A stretch of 64,000 bases of DNA from assembly GCA_017528425.1 (NCBI GenBank), contig JAFXOV010000063.1, positions 26,093 through 90,092 on the forward strand. Reading direction: 5' to 3'. The notes below the pieces were generated by a model that did no database searches, was not told the DNA's origin, and saw only the letters and a program-made list of their open reading frames with translations. Below, piece after piece: positions 49,116 through 58,417 of the stretch (position 1 is the stretch's first letter; every line of letters begins with the position of its first letter). The position numbers and the translations under genes are program-made. The DNA comes from Elusimicrobiota bacterium. GTDB lineage: Bacteria > Elusimicrobiota > Endomicrobiia > Endomicrobiales > Endomicrobiaceae.

Positions 49116-50180
49116 TTATAAACCTATCGCCTTTATAATTTCTTTCATGTCAGCTTTAACTTGTGTAGGTTTTGTTGAATTTTTAACCGCATTGTCAGGA
49201 TCTTTCAATCCGTGTCCCGTCAATATACAAACCGCTGTTACATCTTTTTGATCTTTAAAATAACCTTTTCTTGTGTATTTTAATAAACCTGCAAACGATG
49301 ATGCCGAAGCCGGTTCGGCAAAAACACCTTCGTGTCTTGCTATCATTTTGTATGCTTCTATAATATCGTCGTCGCTAACCATATCTATAACACCTTTGGA
49401 CTCATCTCTTGCTTCTTCCGCCGTCTTCCAGGATGCCGGGTTACCGATTCTTATTGCCGTAGCCAATGTTTCAGGCTTTTCTATAGGATAACCTCTAACT
49501 ATAGGAGCTGCACCTTCCGCTTGGAATCCCATTATTTTAGGCAATTTATACTTTTCAGGGAACAACTTATTAAATTCTTTGTAACCTTTCCAATATGCCG
49601 TAATATTGCCTGCATTTCCTACCGGCATAAACTGATAATCGGGAGCTTTTTCCAAATATTCACAAATTTCAAATGCTCCTGTCTTTTGACCTTGTATTCT
49701 GTAAGGATTAATTGAATTTACTAAAGTTAAAGGATAATTCTTGCTTAAATCTTTTACAAGTTCCAAAGCTTTATCGAAATTTCCGTCTATCTCAAGTACC
49801 AATGCTCCGTGCATAACCGCTTGTGAAAGTTTACCCAAAGCAATTTTTCCTTCAGGAATTAAAACCACGCATTTTATTCCCGCTCTTGCGGCATAAGCTG
49901 CTGCAGATGCTGATGTGTTACCCGTAGAAGCACAGATAACAGCTTTACTGCCCTCTTCAACGGCTTTTGATACAGCCATTGTCATTCCTCTGTCTTTAAA
50001 AGAACCTGTAGGGTTTAATCCTTCATATTTAAAATATATCGTTCCCGGGAAACCTATTTCTTTTGCAAGGTTTCTTGCAGGAATTAAAGGAGTATCTCCT
50101 TCATGTAATGTTATTACCGGAGTTTTATCACTTACCGGCAAATACTTTCTGTATTTTTCAATTAATCCTTTATATGCCAT
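49116..50180 (-). CDS. thrC: Threonine synthase
   Basis: PLP enzyme converting O-phosphohomoserine to threonine. 354 residues, the short, bacterial/archaeal type. PLP lysine in GSFKDRGMTMA, with TLHEGDTPLIPARNLAKE before and ASTGNTSASAAAYAARAG for phosphate binding; ILTGHGLKDPD near the C-terminus. The start codon shares a base with the thrS stop (TAATG), so translation is coupled: threonine synthesis and its charging onto tRNA are in one operon. Confidence 0.95.
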   Translation of the reverse strand: MAYKGLIEKYRKYLPVSDKTPVITLHEGDTPLIPARNLAKEIGFPGTIYFKYEGLNPTGSFKDRGMTMAVSKAVEEGSKAVICASTGNTSASAAAYAARAGIKCVVLIPEGKIALGKLSQAVMHGALVLEIDGNFDKALELVKDLSKNYPLTLVNSINPYRIQGQKTGAFEICEYLEKAPDYQFMPVGNAGNITAYWKGYKEFNKLFPEKYKLPKIMGFQAEGAAPIVRGYPIEKPETLATAIRIGNPASWKTAEEARDESKGVIDMVSDDDIIEAYKMIARHEGVFAEPASASSFAGLLKYTRKGYFKDQKDVTAVCILTGHGLKDPDNAVKNSTKPTQVKADMKEIIKAIGL

Positions 50181-51904
50181 TATTTTTTCTCCTTAACATC
50201 TTTCTTAACAAGTTCAATGAACTTTTCTACAGGCATTGAACCTAAATCTTTGTTTCCTCTTGCTCTAACTGCAACAGCACCGGATTCAACTTCTTTACCG
50301 CCGACAACTAACAAGTAAGGAATCTTTTGCATTGCATTTTCTCTTATCTTGTGACCGATCTTTTCGTTTCTGTCATCGAAGTTTACTCTGATTCCGGCTT
50401 CTTTCAATTTCTTAACAACATCTTTACAATATTGTTCTTGTTCGGGAGCAATATTTAAAACTGCTGCTTGAACAGGTGATAACCATACAGGCAATGCTCC
50501 TGCATAATGTTCGAGCAATACACCGATAAATCTTTCAAAAGAACCCATCAATGCTCTGTGAACCATGTAAGGTCTTGCTTTTTTACCTTCTTTATCTATG
50601 TAATAAATATCGAATCTTTCAGGCAAATTGAAATCGAACTGTATTGTGGAACACTGCCACAATCTTCCGATAGCATCTTTTATCTTAATATCTATCTTAG
50701 GACCGTAAAATGCTCCGCCGCCTGCATCTATTTCATAATCATAACCTGTTTTCTTCAATGCATTTTCAAGAGACTTTTCCGCATCGTTCCATTTTTCTAT
50801 TTCGCCGACATACTTCTTTTCAGGTCTTGTTGCCAAATAGATTTTATACTCGTTAAAGCCGAACATTTTTAAACAATCTATTGCCATTTTAAATACGGTT
50901 AAGATTTCTTCTTCCAAAAGTTCGGGTTGTACGATAACATGTCCATCGTCTTGCGTAAATCCTCTTACTCTCATAAGCCCGTGCAATACACCTGACTTTT
51001 CAAATCTGTAAACAGTTCCCAATTCTCCGTATTTTATAGGAAGTTCTCTGTAAGAATGAAGTTTTGTTTTATAAATCATTAAGTGCATAGGGCAATTCAT
51101 AGGTTTTACCCTGTAAGGTTTACCTTCAATTTCCATCGGAGCATACATATTTTCGGAATATGTTTGTAAATGACCGCTTATTGCATAAAGTTCTTCGCTT
51201 GCAATATGCGGAGTGCACAACAAATCGTATCCGTTATCCAAATGGAATTGTTTCCATTCGGTTTCGATTATGTTTCTAAGCATAGCACCTTTAGGATGCC
51301 ACAAAACAAGTCCGCCGCCTACTGCATCGTTTATAGAGAACAAATCAAGTTCTTTACCTAATTTTCTGTGATCTCTTTTTGCAGCTTCTTCCAATTTATT
51401 CAAATATTCATCCAAATCTTTTTTTGTATAAAATGCAGTTCCGTAAATTCTCTGCAATTGTTCTCTGTCGGAATCTCCTCTCCAATAAGCACCTGCTACG
51501 GACAAAAGTTTAAAATGCTTTATTTCACCTGTAGATTTTATATGAGGACCTCTGCAAAGATCGGTAAATTCTCCCGACTGATAAAATGTTACCGTATCAT
51601 CAGGTATTGCTTCTGCCAATTCTTTTTTATATTTTTCCCCTTTTTCTTCAAAGAGTTTTATTGCGTCCGCTTTTTTCACCGTTGTGCAAATAAAAGGATC
51701 ATCTTTTTTTGCAAGTTCGTGCATTTTTTCTTCTATTTTTGATAAATCTTCAACGGTAAAAGGTTCTTTTCTGTCGAAATCATAATAAAAACCGTCTTCT
51801 ATTGAAGGACCTATAGCAACTTTCGTTCCCGGAAACAATTCCAAAACCGCTGCTGCCATAAGATGTGATGTTGAATGTCTTAACGTCTGTAAATCTTTTT
51901 CCAT
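50180..51904 (-). CDS. thrS: Threonyl-tRNA synthetase without TGS domain
   Basis: Charges tRNA-Thr. 574 residues against 635-645 in most bacteria: the N-terminal TGS domain is missing and the chain begins in the editing domain (LRHSTSHLMAAAVLELFPG with the HxxxH zinc site; CRGPHI). An in-frame TAG a few codons upstream rules out a longer start. The class II core follows: motif 2 MRVRGFTQDDGHV, zinc ligands including MNCPMH, motif 3 HRALMGSFERFIGVLLEH. The anticodon-binding domain ends the protein (VRARGNKDLG). Editing residues look intact. GGGG precedes the ATG; a promoter lies about 110 bases upstream. Confidence 0.96.
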   Translation of the reverse strand: MEKDLQTLRHSTSHLMAAAVLELFPGTKVAIGPSIEDGFYYDFDRKEPFTVEDLSKIEEKMHELAKKDDPFICTTVKKADAIKLFEEKGEKYKKELAEAIPDDTVTFYQSGEFTDLCRGPHIKSTGEIKHFKLLSVAGAYWRGDSDREQLQRIYGTAFYTKKDLDEYLNKLEEAAKRDHRKLGKELDLFSINDAVGGGLVLWHPKGAMLRNIIETEWKQFHLDNGYDLLCTPHIASEELYAISGHLQTYSENMYAPMEIEGKPYRVKPMNCPMHLMIYKTKLHSYRELPIKYGELGTVYRFEKSGVLHGLMRVRGFTQDDGHVIVQPELLEEEILTVFKMAIDCLKMFGFNEYKIYLATRPEKKYVGEIEKWNDAEKSLENALKKTGYDYEIDAGGGAFYGPKIDIKIKDAIGRLWQCSTIQFDFNLPERFDIYYIDKEGKKARPYMVHRALMGSFERFIGVLLEHYAGALPVWLSPVQAAVLNIAPEQEQYCKDVVKKLKEAGIRVNFDDRNEKIGHKIRENAMQKIPYLLVVGGKEVESGAVAVRARGNKDLGSMPVEKFIELVKKDVKEKK

Positions 51905-52020
51905 ATTTTTTTCCCCACTTGTAAACTAATTTAGTTAAATTTTAATAATACTGCCTACAACAATCTATACTATTTTATTTACAAGTTCGTGTTCGTGTGC
52001 GTGAATCAAACGAATACTTA

Positions 52021-52050
52021 ATTATAAAATGTGATATCAATATTTGTGAA
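52021..52050 (-). promoter_or_regulatory. Promoter of thrS-thrC
   Basis: TTCACA (52045-52050), 18-base spacer, TATAAT (52021-52026) on the minus strand. The transcript would carry a leader of about 110 nt, in which no T-box is seen. Confidence 0.6.
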
Positions 52051-52125
52051 ATTTTTTCCATCTCATCCTTCTTATAACTTATATTATTTAATCAAAATTT
52101 TTATTTTTTAAAAGAAACTTTACTT

Positions 52126-52491
52126 TTAATATCCTTTATATCTTTCGCCGGGATAAAGCAACAAAACAAAAAAGAATATAACATTAATAATTGGGACATA
52201 ATTTAAAATAACCCAAAAACCGCTAAAATTCATATCATGCAATCTACGAATTATTAGAGAGAACGTGGAAATAATAAAAATAACTATCAAAATATATCTC
52301 AATAGCATTAAGATGGTCGATATAGACGGATACATATAATGTAATTTTTCTGCTATAGTATATATAGTACCGCCAACGATAGAACAATTTACATAAAACA
52401 AGAAAAATGTAAGTCTGTTTTCACAACCGTTAATATCAAACGAGCTGAAAAGAACTCTCAAAAAATAATTGTTTATGTAATTTTTTATCAT
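52126..52491 (-). CDS. DUF805 membrane protein
   Basis: A 121-residue protein with four likely membrane segments. The loop sequence RRLHDMNFSGFW is the DUF805 hallmark. Function unknown; members are small inner membrane proteins found in many bacteria. It lies after pckG by 21 bases and may share its transcript. Confidence 0.85.
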   Translation of the reverse strand: MIKNYINNYFLRVLFSSFDINGCENRLTFFLFYVNCSIVGGTIYTIAEKLHYMYPSISTILMLLRYILIVIFIISTFSLIIRRLHDMNFSGFWVILNYVPIINVIFFFVLLLYPGERYKGY

Positions 52492-52512
52492 ATTCTTATT
52501 TCCGTTTAAATT

Positions 52513-54276
52513 TTATTTAAACTTAGCTTTCAAATCATCCAATTGTTTTCTCAAAGCTTTCGGCAATCTGTCACCGAACTTTGCATAAAATTCCTCTATC
52601 AAAGGAATTTCTTTTTGCCATTCTTCTTTAGAAACTTTAAACAACTTATCCAAAGTTTCTTTGGATATATCAAGACCTGCTAAATCCAAATCTTCAACTT
52701 TCGGGAACAATCCGATTTCTTTTTCCTGAGCCTCAACTTTACCTTCAATTCTGTCTATCATCCATTTTAATACTCTGGAATTATCTCTGAATCCCGGCCA
52801 CATATAGTTTCCGTCTTCATCTTTTCTGAACCAGTTAACCATAAATATTTTCGGTAATACTTTTGCTCTTTTAGCAAAACTTAACCAATGACCGAAATAG
52901 TCGCCCATGTTATAACCGCAGAACGGTAACATAGACATAGGATCTCTTCTTACGGCACCAACTTTACCTGCAGCTGCTGCAGTTGTTTCAGAACCGATAA
53001 TCGATGCATCAAATACACCGTTTTCCCAACTTGTACTTTCATATACCAAAGGAATTGTAGATTTTCTTCTGCCGCCGAATATAATACCTGAAATAGGTAC
53101 TCCTTGAGGATCATCAAATTCCTTTGCAAGTGTCGGGCAATTATATGTTGAAACGGTAAATCTTGAATTTTTGTGTGCTGCAACTTCACCTGAATTCTTA
53201 TCGTACTTCTTTCCGTGCCAATCAATTAAATTTTCCGGAGTTTCGGAATAACCTTCCCACCATGGTGTATTGTCGTCTGCATTAACTGCAGTGTTTGTAT
53301 ACAATGTAGGGAAGAACTTGTTATTCTTTAATGTTTCTACCATTATAGGATTTGTGTTTTTACCTGTTCCCGGTGCTACACCGAAAAATCCCATTTCAGG
53401 GTTCATTGCATAAAGTCTTCCGTCCGGTCCGACATTAATCCATGCAATATCGTCGCCCAATGTCCAAACTTTATAACCTTTCAAAACAGGGTTTAATAAT
53501 GCTAAATTTGTTTTTCCGCATGCCGACGGGAAAGAACCCAAGAAATAAGTTTTTTTACCTTTAGGATCTTCTACGCCGATAATAATCATGTGTTCCGCAA
53601 GCCAACCTTCCTTATAACCCAAATAAGAACCGATTCTTAAAGAACAACATTTTTTACCGAGCAAAGCATTTCCGCCGTAGCCGGAACCGAAACTCATAAC
53701 TAAGTTTTCTTGAGGAAAATGCATAATATATCTTCTTTCAGGATTAACATCACCGATAGAATGCATACCTTTAAAGAAGTCCGTTGAATTACCGATTTTA
53801 TCTATTGCTACTTTTCCCGTTCTTGTCATAATTCTCATACTTATTGCAACATAAACGGAATCCGTAACTTCAACACAACATTTTGAATAAGGAGATTTAG
53901 GATTACCCATAAGGAAAGGAATTACATACATTGTTCTTCCTTTCATACAACCTTTAAAAAGAGAATTTAATTTTGTTTTTGCTTCCGTAGGATCCATCCA
54001 GTTATTGTTTGGTCCTGCATCTTCTTTGTTAGGCAAACAAATAAATGTTAATTGTTCTGTTCTTGCAACGTCGTTAGGATTTGATCTGTGCCAATATGCA
54101 CCGTAAAATTCTTTTTGATTTAATTTTTCCAAAACAGGATGACCGTCAATCTGTTCTTTTTCACCGATATCAGCCAATCTTTTTCCTTCTTCTTCAGAAC
54201 CGTCCATCCAATACACTTTGTCAGGTTGCATTAATGCAATCTGTTCATCAACCCAATTTTGTAAAGGTGTCTTCAT
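52513..54276 (-). CDS. pckG: Phosphoenolpyruvate carboxykinase (GTP)
   Basis: Interconverts oxaloacetate + GTP with PEP + GDP + CO2. 587 residues, typical for the GTP form. The P-loop with the reactive cysteine is FPSACGKTNLALLNP; SFGSGYGGNALLGKKC, WTLGDDIAWINVG and RRKSTIPLVYE are further hallmarks; the C-terminal FRDNSRVLKWMIDRIEG is also typical. In gluconeogenesis it makes PEP; in fermenting anaerobes it can run toward oxaloacetate and gain GTP. The gene ndk is just upstream in the same direction (49 bases), so GTP/ATP exchange may be linked. GGAG precedes the start. Confidence 0.97.
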   Translation of the reverse strand: MKTPLQNWVDEQIALMQPDKVYWMDGSEEEGKRLADIGEKEQIDGHPVLEKLNQKEFYGAYWHRSNPNDVARTEQLTFICLPNKEDAGPNNNWMDPTEAKTKLNSLFKGCMKGRTMYVIPFLMGNPKSPYSKCCVEVTDSVYVAISMRIMTRTGKVAIDKIGNSTDFFKGMHSIGDVNPERRYIMHFPQENLVMSFGSGYGGNALLGKKCCSLRIGSYLGYKEGWLAEHMIIIGVEDPKGKKTYFLGSFPSACGKTNLALLNPVLKGYKVWTLGDDIAWINVGPDGRLYAMNPEMGFFGVAPGTGKNTNPIMVETLKNNKFFPTLYTNTAVNADDNTPWWEGYSETPENLIDWHGKKYDKNSGEVAAHKNSRFTVSTYNCPTLAKEFDDPQGVPISGIIFGGRRKSTIPLVYESTSWENGVFDASIIGSETTAAAAGKVGAVRRDPMSMLPFCGYNMGDYFGHWLSFAKRAKVLPKIFMVNWFRKDEDGNYMWPGFRDNSRVLKWMIDRIEGKVEAQEKEIGLFPKVEDLDLAGLDISKETLDKLFKVSKEEWQKEIPLIEEFYAKFGDRLPKALRKQLDDLKAKFK

Positions 54277-54325
54277 TTTCTCTCTTTTCTCCTGAATATA
54301 TTTTAATTTTTTATTTGTTTACGTC

Positions 54326-54838
54326 TTAAGCCCAAACTTGTTTTTCTTCGGTTACAGTTTCTTTCTTTGTCGGATAAACTTCTTCCGTTAATTCACTCGG
54401 ACTGAACCAAAGTTGTATTTCTCTTTTTGCATCGTTTATATCCGAAGAACAATGAACTACATTTTCCATTGTTCCGTTTTTAGCAATTCTTCCGTATGAA
54501 CCTCTGATTGTTGTAGGATCTGCATTTTCTGGGTTTGTTGCACCAACAATTTCTCTTAATTTTGATATTGCATCTTCCCCCTTATAAACAAATGCAAATA
54601 CTCTGTCATAAGGTGCTCCGCCTAATGTTTTACCTTGAATAAAATCCAAAACATCTTCAAAAAAAGGTTTATCTTTCAAATGTCTGTAATGTTCACTTGC
54701 CAATTCTCTTGAAACTTTTACAACTTTTGAACCGATAATATGAAAACCCGTTTGTGAAAGTTTAGATAATACGTTCCCTGTTAAAGATTTCTTTACTCCG
54801 TCGGGTTTTATTAAAATTAATGCATATTCCATTGCCAT
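54326..54838 (-). CDS. ndk: Nucleoside diphosphate kinase
   Basis: Transfers the gamma phosphate between nucleoside triphosphates via a phosphohistidine. The start is set at 54838 because GGAG lies upstream and the product begins MEYALILIKPDGVKK after two residues. 170 residues, longer than usual (about 140-150) owing to a charged C-terminal tail. The active His is in NVVHCSSD, with GSYGRIAKNG before it. The product could interconvert ATP and the GTP used or made by the adjacent PEPCK. Confidence 0.95.
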   Translation of the reverse strand: MAMEYALILIKPDGVKKSLTGNVLSKLSQTGFHIIGSKVVKVSRELASEHYRHLKDKPFFEDVLDFIQGKTLGGAPYDRVFAFVYKGEDAISKLREIVGATNPENADPTTIRGSYGRIAKNGTMENVVHCSSDINDAKREIQLWFSPSELTEEVYPTKKETVTEEKQVWA

Positions 54839-54873
54839 TTTCTTGTCTCCAAAATACAATTAAATTTTTATAC

Positions 54874-54910
54874 AAAATAAAAGAATTGCAGCTGTGATTG
54901 CTACAATTCT
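54874..54910 (-). terminator. Terminator of rmuC
   Basis: GCTACAATTCT (54900-54910) and AGAATTGCAGC (54882-54892) form an 11-bp stem with one mismatch and a 7-nt loop, followed on the minus strand by TTTTATTTT. It lies between the rmuC stop and ndk. Confidence 0.65.
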
Positions 54911-54986
54911 AAAATTTACAATAATAACAATCAATATATTATAAAAAAAACAAATCTTTTTTTCAATAATATATCAATCTTTTATT

Positions 54987-56354
54987 TTAAACATTTTCCA
55001 AGAGTTTTTCCGCCTCTTTTTCCGGTAAAGTCTCCACATCTCTCAACTTTCTTTCTATTGCTCTTGTTCTAACACCTGCATTGTCTATTTCTTTACTTGC
55101 ACTTTCCAACTTTTTCTTCGTTGCATCCAAAACATCTCCGAATTTACCGAATTCGGTTCTAACTGCCCTTAAGATGTTCCAAACATTGTCCGTTTGTTCC
55201 TGTATAGCAAGTGTTCTAAAACCCATTTGTAAACTGTTTAAAAATGCTCCCAAAGTTGTAGGCCCGGAAATTGTTATGGAAAAATCGTTTTGAATTTGTT
55301 GTATAAGTCCCGGAATTCTCAATATTTCCAAATAAAGTCCTTCAAAAGGTAAAAACATTACCGCAAAATCGGTTGTGTAAGGAACAGAAATATATTTGTC
55401 CTTTATATCTTTAGCAAAATTTTTAATATCTGTTACCAATTTTTTCCTATCGGATTCAATTGCATTTTTATCGGCTAAATCATAATCTTGCAACAATTTC
55501 TCATAAACGGCAGTCGGAAATTTTGAGTCTATCGGCAAATAAATGAAGTTTTCTTCGCTTTCTTTAGACGGAAGTTTTACCGCAAACTCTACCACTCCGG
55601 AAGGATTGGATGGATTCGGATGTGCATTTTTTTCGTATTGGGAAGCTGTTAAAACTTGAGAAAGCAATGCTTCAAGCTGGACTTCCCCCATTGTACCTGC
55701 AACTTTTACGGAAGTTAATGCTCTTTTTAATCCTCCTACATCATTTGCAAGAGACTGCATTTCACCCAACCCTTTTTGAACGGATTCCAACTGTTTACTT
55801 ACAAGCTCAAAAGAAGAATTCAATCTTTTTTCCAATGTTGATTGTAATTTTTCGTCAACGGTAAGTCTCATTTGTTCCAATTTTTTTTCGTTACTGTCCT
55901 GAATATTTTTCAAACTTGTTTGAACTGTTTCTTTTTGTTTATCTAAAGCATCTTGTGTGTTTTTCAGTTTTTCATCAACGGTTTTTCTGACTTGTTCCAA
56001 TTTTTTTTCGTTACTGTCTTGAATATTTTTCAAACTTGTTTGAACTGTTTCTTTCTGTTTATCCAAAGATTCTTGCGTGTTTTTTGAAAGGGTATCAAAC
56101 TTGGTATTTATGGAATTTTGAAAATTCATCAAAGTATCCTGATTTTCTTTTCTTGATGCTCTTTCATTTTCAGTTGATTCTCTTCTGCTTCTCTCAAACT
56201 CATCTTTAAAACCTTTCTCGTAAGAATCCAATTTCTTTTCATAATCTTCTAGTTTTTTATTTATAACATCTTGATTGGAATTTTTATTTTTAAACAGGAC
56301 TAACAAAATTAAAATTAAGTTTATTGAAACTAAAATAATCAATGTTATTAACAT
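54987..56354 (-). CDS. rmuC: RmuC-family DNA recombination protein
   Basis: A 455-residue protein: an N-terminal membrane helix (ITLIILVSINLILILLVLF), a long coiled coil (about 25-210) and the RmuC nuclease-like domain (VAGTMGEVQLEALLSQVL, IYLPIDSKFP, SVPYTTDFAVMFLPFEGLY). RmuC limits inversions at short repeats and is linked to DNA breakage and defence. The coiled coil holds two nearly identical 40-residue units back to back (LDKQKETVQTSLKNIQDSN in each), from a recent DNA duplication. Confidence 0.93.
   Translation of the reverse strand: MLITLIILVSINLILILLVLFKNKNSNQDVINKKLEDYEKKLDSYEKGFKDEFERSRRESTENERASRKENQDTLMNFQNSINTKFDTLSKNTQESLDKQKETVQTSLKNIQDSNEKKLEQVRKTVDEKLKNTQDALDKQKETVQTSLKNIQDSNEKKLEQMRLTVDEKLQSTLEKRLNSSFELVSKQLESVQKGLGEMQSLANDVGGLKRALTSVKVAGTMGEVQLEALLSQVLTASQYEKNAHPNPSNPSGVVEFAVKLPSKESEENFIYLPIDSKFPTAVYEKLLQDYDLADKNAIESDRKKLVTDIKNFAKDIKDKYISVPYTTDFAVMFLPFEGLYLEILRIPGLIQQIQNDFSITISGPTTLGAFLNSLQMGFRTLAIQEQTDNVWNILRAVRTEFGKFGDVLDATKKKLESASKEIDNAGVRTRAIERKLRDVETLPEKEAEKLLENV
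55827..56066 (-). repeat. Tandem 120-bp duplication in rmuC
   Basis: Two 120-bp units, 55827-55946 and 55947-56066, nearly identical over about 75 bases (one clear block starts near 55873 and its copy near 55993) and diverging outside that. Reading frame is kept (40 codons). Confidence 0.85.
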
Positions 56355-56396
56355 ATTTTACTCCTTGTCTGTATGTTTTTATATTATAATAAATTT

Positions 56397-56744
56397 TTAT
56401 ATTTTATATTCAAAAAAATCTTTTTTGAACTTAATTAAATTCCTTATCATATTCATACTGCCTCTGCTGCCGTTATGTATGACAATACCGATATCACAAT
56501 ATTTTGCCATTTCATAGTTTCTTATAACTCCGGCTGAGTTTCCGTATTTATTCCAATCCGGCTTAAATATTGTTACAGGAATATTATTGTTCTTGGCATA
56601 AATTTCGGCTAACGTATCAACACCCTTTGCACCGCCTGAAACTATTTCGTCATCCTGTGTTATTTTATAACCGGATAAATTTATGGCTTCAAGCAAAATA
56701 TTTATATCTGTTATGGTTCTGCTGCCTGCAATTACTATTTTCAT
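56397..56744 (-). CDS. SLOG-family (DUF2493-like) nucleotide-binding protein
   Basis: A 115-residue Rossmann-like protein: MKIVIAGSRTITD at the start, EIVSGGAKGVDTLAEIYA (the SGGARG-type motif of the SLOG/LOG family) and a later VIRNYEMAKYCDIGIVIHNG. This family senses or processes nucleotide ligands; small solo members are of unknown role and often lie in defence or mobile regions, though nothing mobile is seen here. TAAAAT is just 6 bases before the ATG and no ribosome site is seen, so the mRNA may be leaderless. Confidence 0.8.
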   Translation of the reverse strand: MKIVIAGSRTITDINILLEAINLSGYKITQDDEIVSGGAKGVDTLAEIYAKNNNIPVTIFKPDWNKYGNSAGVIRNYEMAKYCDIGIVIHNGSRGSMNMIRNLIKFKKDFFEYKI

Positions 56745-56822
56745 GATTATATTTTACAACCTCACAGCGACAACAGTATGTCGCGATTTTTTGGAAATTT
56801 ATTAAAAAAAGACAAAAAAAAC

Positions 56823-56893
56823 AGCGGGCAACGGGAATCGAACCCGCATCACGAGCTTGGGAAGCTCGGGTTTTACCACTAGACTATGCCCGC
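56823..56893 (-). tRNA. tRNA-Gly (anticodon CCC)
   Basis: Minus-strand cloverleaf of 71 bases: acceptor stem GCGGGCA with TGCCCGC, anticodon stem CGAGC/GCTCG around loop TTCCCAA (anticodon CCC, decoding GGG), T loop GTTCGATTC. It resembles E. coli glyU. The 3' CCA is not encoded. A T-rich stretch follows and could end transcription. Confidence 0.95.
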
Positions 56894-56941
56894 TTTAACA
56901 ATGTACAATGTACAATTAACGACAAATACAACAATAAATTG

Positions 56942-58396
56942 CTACATAATTTTATGTTTTTTCTTCAGTACTGTCAATTGAGATTTCGCATATTTCAATG
57001 CTTGTTTTTTGTCTTTTATTCTGCCTTCTTCATAAGCATTGTTTATATACTTTAACAACTCACCTATGATTTTGCCCGGCTTAAGATGAAACTCTTTCAT
57101 CAAAACATTTCCGTCTACAATTTTATCTTTCGGTTTCTTGTTAATAAAATCAAAATAACTGAATATTAATTTAGCAACGGATTTTTCCTGCTGCTGTAAC
57201 ACTTTTTTCGGATATATTTTTTTCTTTAAAGTTTTATAGGAATGCCAATCAGACATCGCCAATATCAAAAGGTCGGGAGTATTTCCTTTTATATCTCTGA
57301 ACAGTCTCATTTGTGCTCTTTGTGTAATAACTTCCGATTTTGCCAAATTTGAAGGTCTCATATGCTCGGATATTATCGCTTTAACGAAATCTATTTCTTT
57401 GTTGCTCATCTTAAGTTCTTTCATTATTTGTGCTGTTTTTTTAGCACCCAATTCTTCGTGACCCAAAAATCTCATTTTATTATCCATTCTTTTTGCACAT
57501 TCGGGTTTTGCACAATCATGAAAAATTGCAACAAATTTTAAAAGATTTTTTCTTGTCACATTTTCCGAAAACGGTTCGTTTAAATGTTTTTCCAACATAT
57601 CTTTTGATGTCGGGAAATATTTATCCAACTTAACCAAAATATTTTCCAAAGCTTCGTAAGTTTGGAAACAATGTTGAAAAAGACCTTTCGGATGATAATA
57701 AAAACTTTGCGCAGACTTTTTCATTTTTGTTATTACCGGGAACATTTTTTCCAAAAGCTTTATATTATCGATTTCGGATATATATTGAGAAGATTTTTTA
57801 TTATTCAATATTCTGAACAATTCATTCTTTATTCTTTCCCCTGCAACGGTAGAAATTTTCGAAGAGTATTTTTTTATTAAAGATAAAGTGTCTTTTGAGA
57901 TTTTAAAATTGTATTCGCTTGCAAACCTGAATGCTCTTAACATTCTTAACGGATCATCAACGAAAACTTTTTTTGAAACGGCTTTTATTTCTTTGTTTTT
58001 TAAATCTTTTATTCCACCGAAATAATCTATTACATTTTTTTTGATATTATCAAAATTTTCTATCTTTACGGCTAATGCATTAATAGTAAAATCTCTTCTT
58101 GATAAATCATCTTTTATATTTTTTCCCTGCATAAGAGAAATATCTATATACTCTATATCGGGATTATTCTTAACAGCTACTCTGTAAACCTGCAAATCAC
58201 TATGCAATATAAAACATTTGCCGTTTATTTTTTTTGCTAACTTTTTTGCAAAAGATTCCGCTTTTTCCGAAACAACCAAATCTATATCCAAAGTTTTTTT
58301 CTTTAACAAAAAATCTCTTACATATCCGCCGACAACGTAAACTTCGGTATTTGTTTCTTTTGCAAGATTTATAACTTCACAAATTTCTTTAAGCAC
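56942..58396 (-). CDS. cca: CCA-adding tRNA nucleotidyltransferase
   Basis: A 484-residue class II nucleotidyltransferase that adds CCA to tRNA 3' ends. VYVVGGYVRDFLL and TLDIDLVV carry the metal-binding DxD; DFTINALAVK and a DPLRMLRAFRFASEYNF block follow. An HD domain is inserted in the C-terminal part (FVAIFHDCAKPECAK, then HEELGAKKT), giving possible phosphatase activity. Its role as poly(A) polymerase or A-adding enzyme cannot be ruled out. The tRNA gene next to it lacks CCA and needs such an enzyme. Start at 58396 has weak ribosome-site signals (GGAG about 16 bases upstream). Confidence 0.93.
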   Translation of the reverse strand: MLKEICEVINLAKETNTEVYVVGGYVRDFLLKKKTLDIDLVVSEKAESFAKKLAKKINGKCFILHSDLQVYRVAVKNNPDIEYIDISLMQGKNIKDDLSRRDFTINALAVKIENFDNIKKNVIDYFGGIKDLKNKEIKAVSKKVFVDDPLRMLRAFRFASEYNFKISKDTLSLIKKYSSKISTVAGERIKNELFRILNNKKSSQYISEIDNIKLLEKMFPVITKMKKSAQSFYYHPKGLFQHCFQTYEALENILVKLDKYFPTSKDMLEKHLNEPFSENVTRKNLLKFVAIFHDCAKPECAKRMDNKMRFLGHEELGAKKTAQIMKELKMSNKEIDFVKAIISEHMRPSNLAKSEVITQRAQMRLFRDIKGNTPDLLILAMSDWHSYKTLKKKIYPKKVLQQQEKSVAKLIFSYFDFINKKPKDKIVDGNVLMKEFHLKPGKIIGELLKYINNAYEEGRIKDKKQALKYAKSQLTVLKKKHKIM

Positions 58397-58417
58397 TTTA
58401 CTTTACTCCGTAATGTT

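Noticed and set aside
51950..52010. Short His-rich open frame in the thrS leader, possible leader peptide
   Set aside because: It starts with TTG without a ribosome site and has no run of Thr codons; no alternative hairpins were seen.
52504..52522. Palindrome around the pckG stop (GTTTAAAT and ATTTAAAC)
   Set aside because: A/T-only stem without a T-run afterwards; weak as a terminator.
56767..56790. Hairpin GCGACA/TGTCGC followed by a T-run on the plus strand
   Set aside because: It looks like a plus-strand terminator, but no plus-strand gene lies upstream for many kilobases; on the minus strand no T-run follows.
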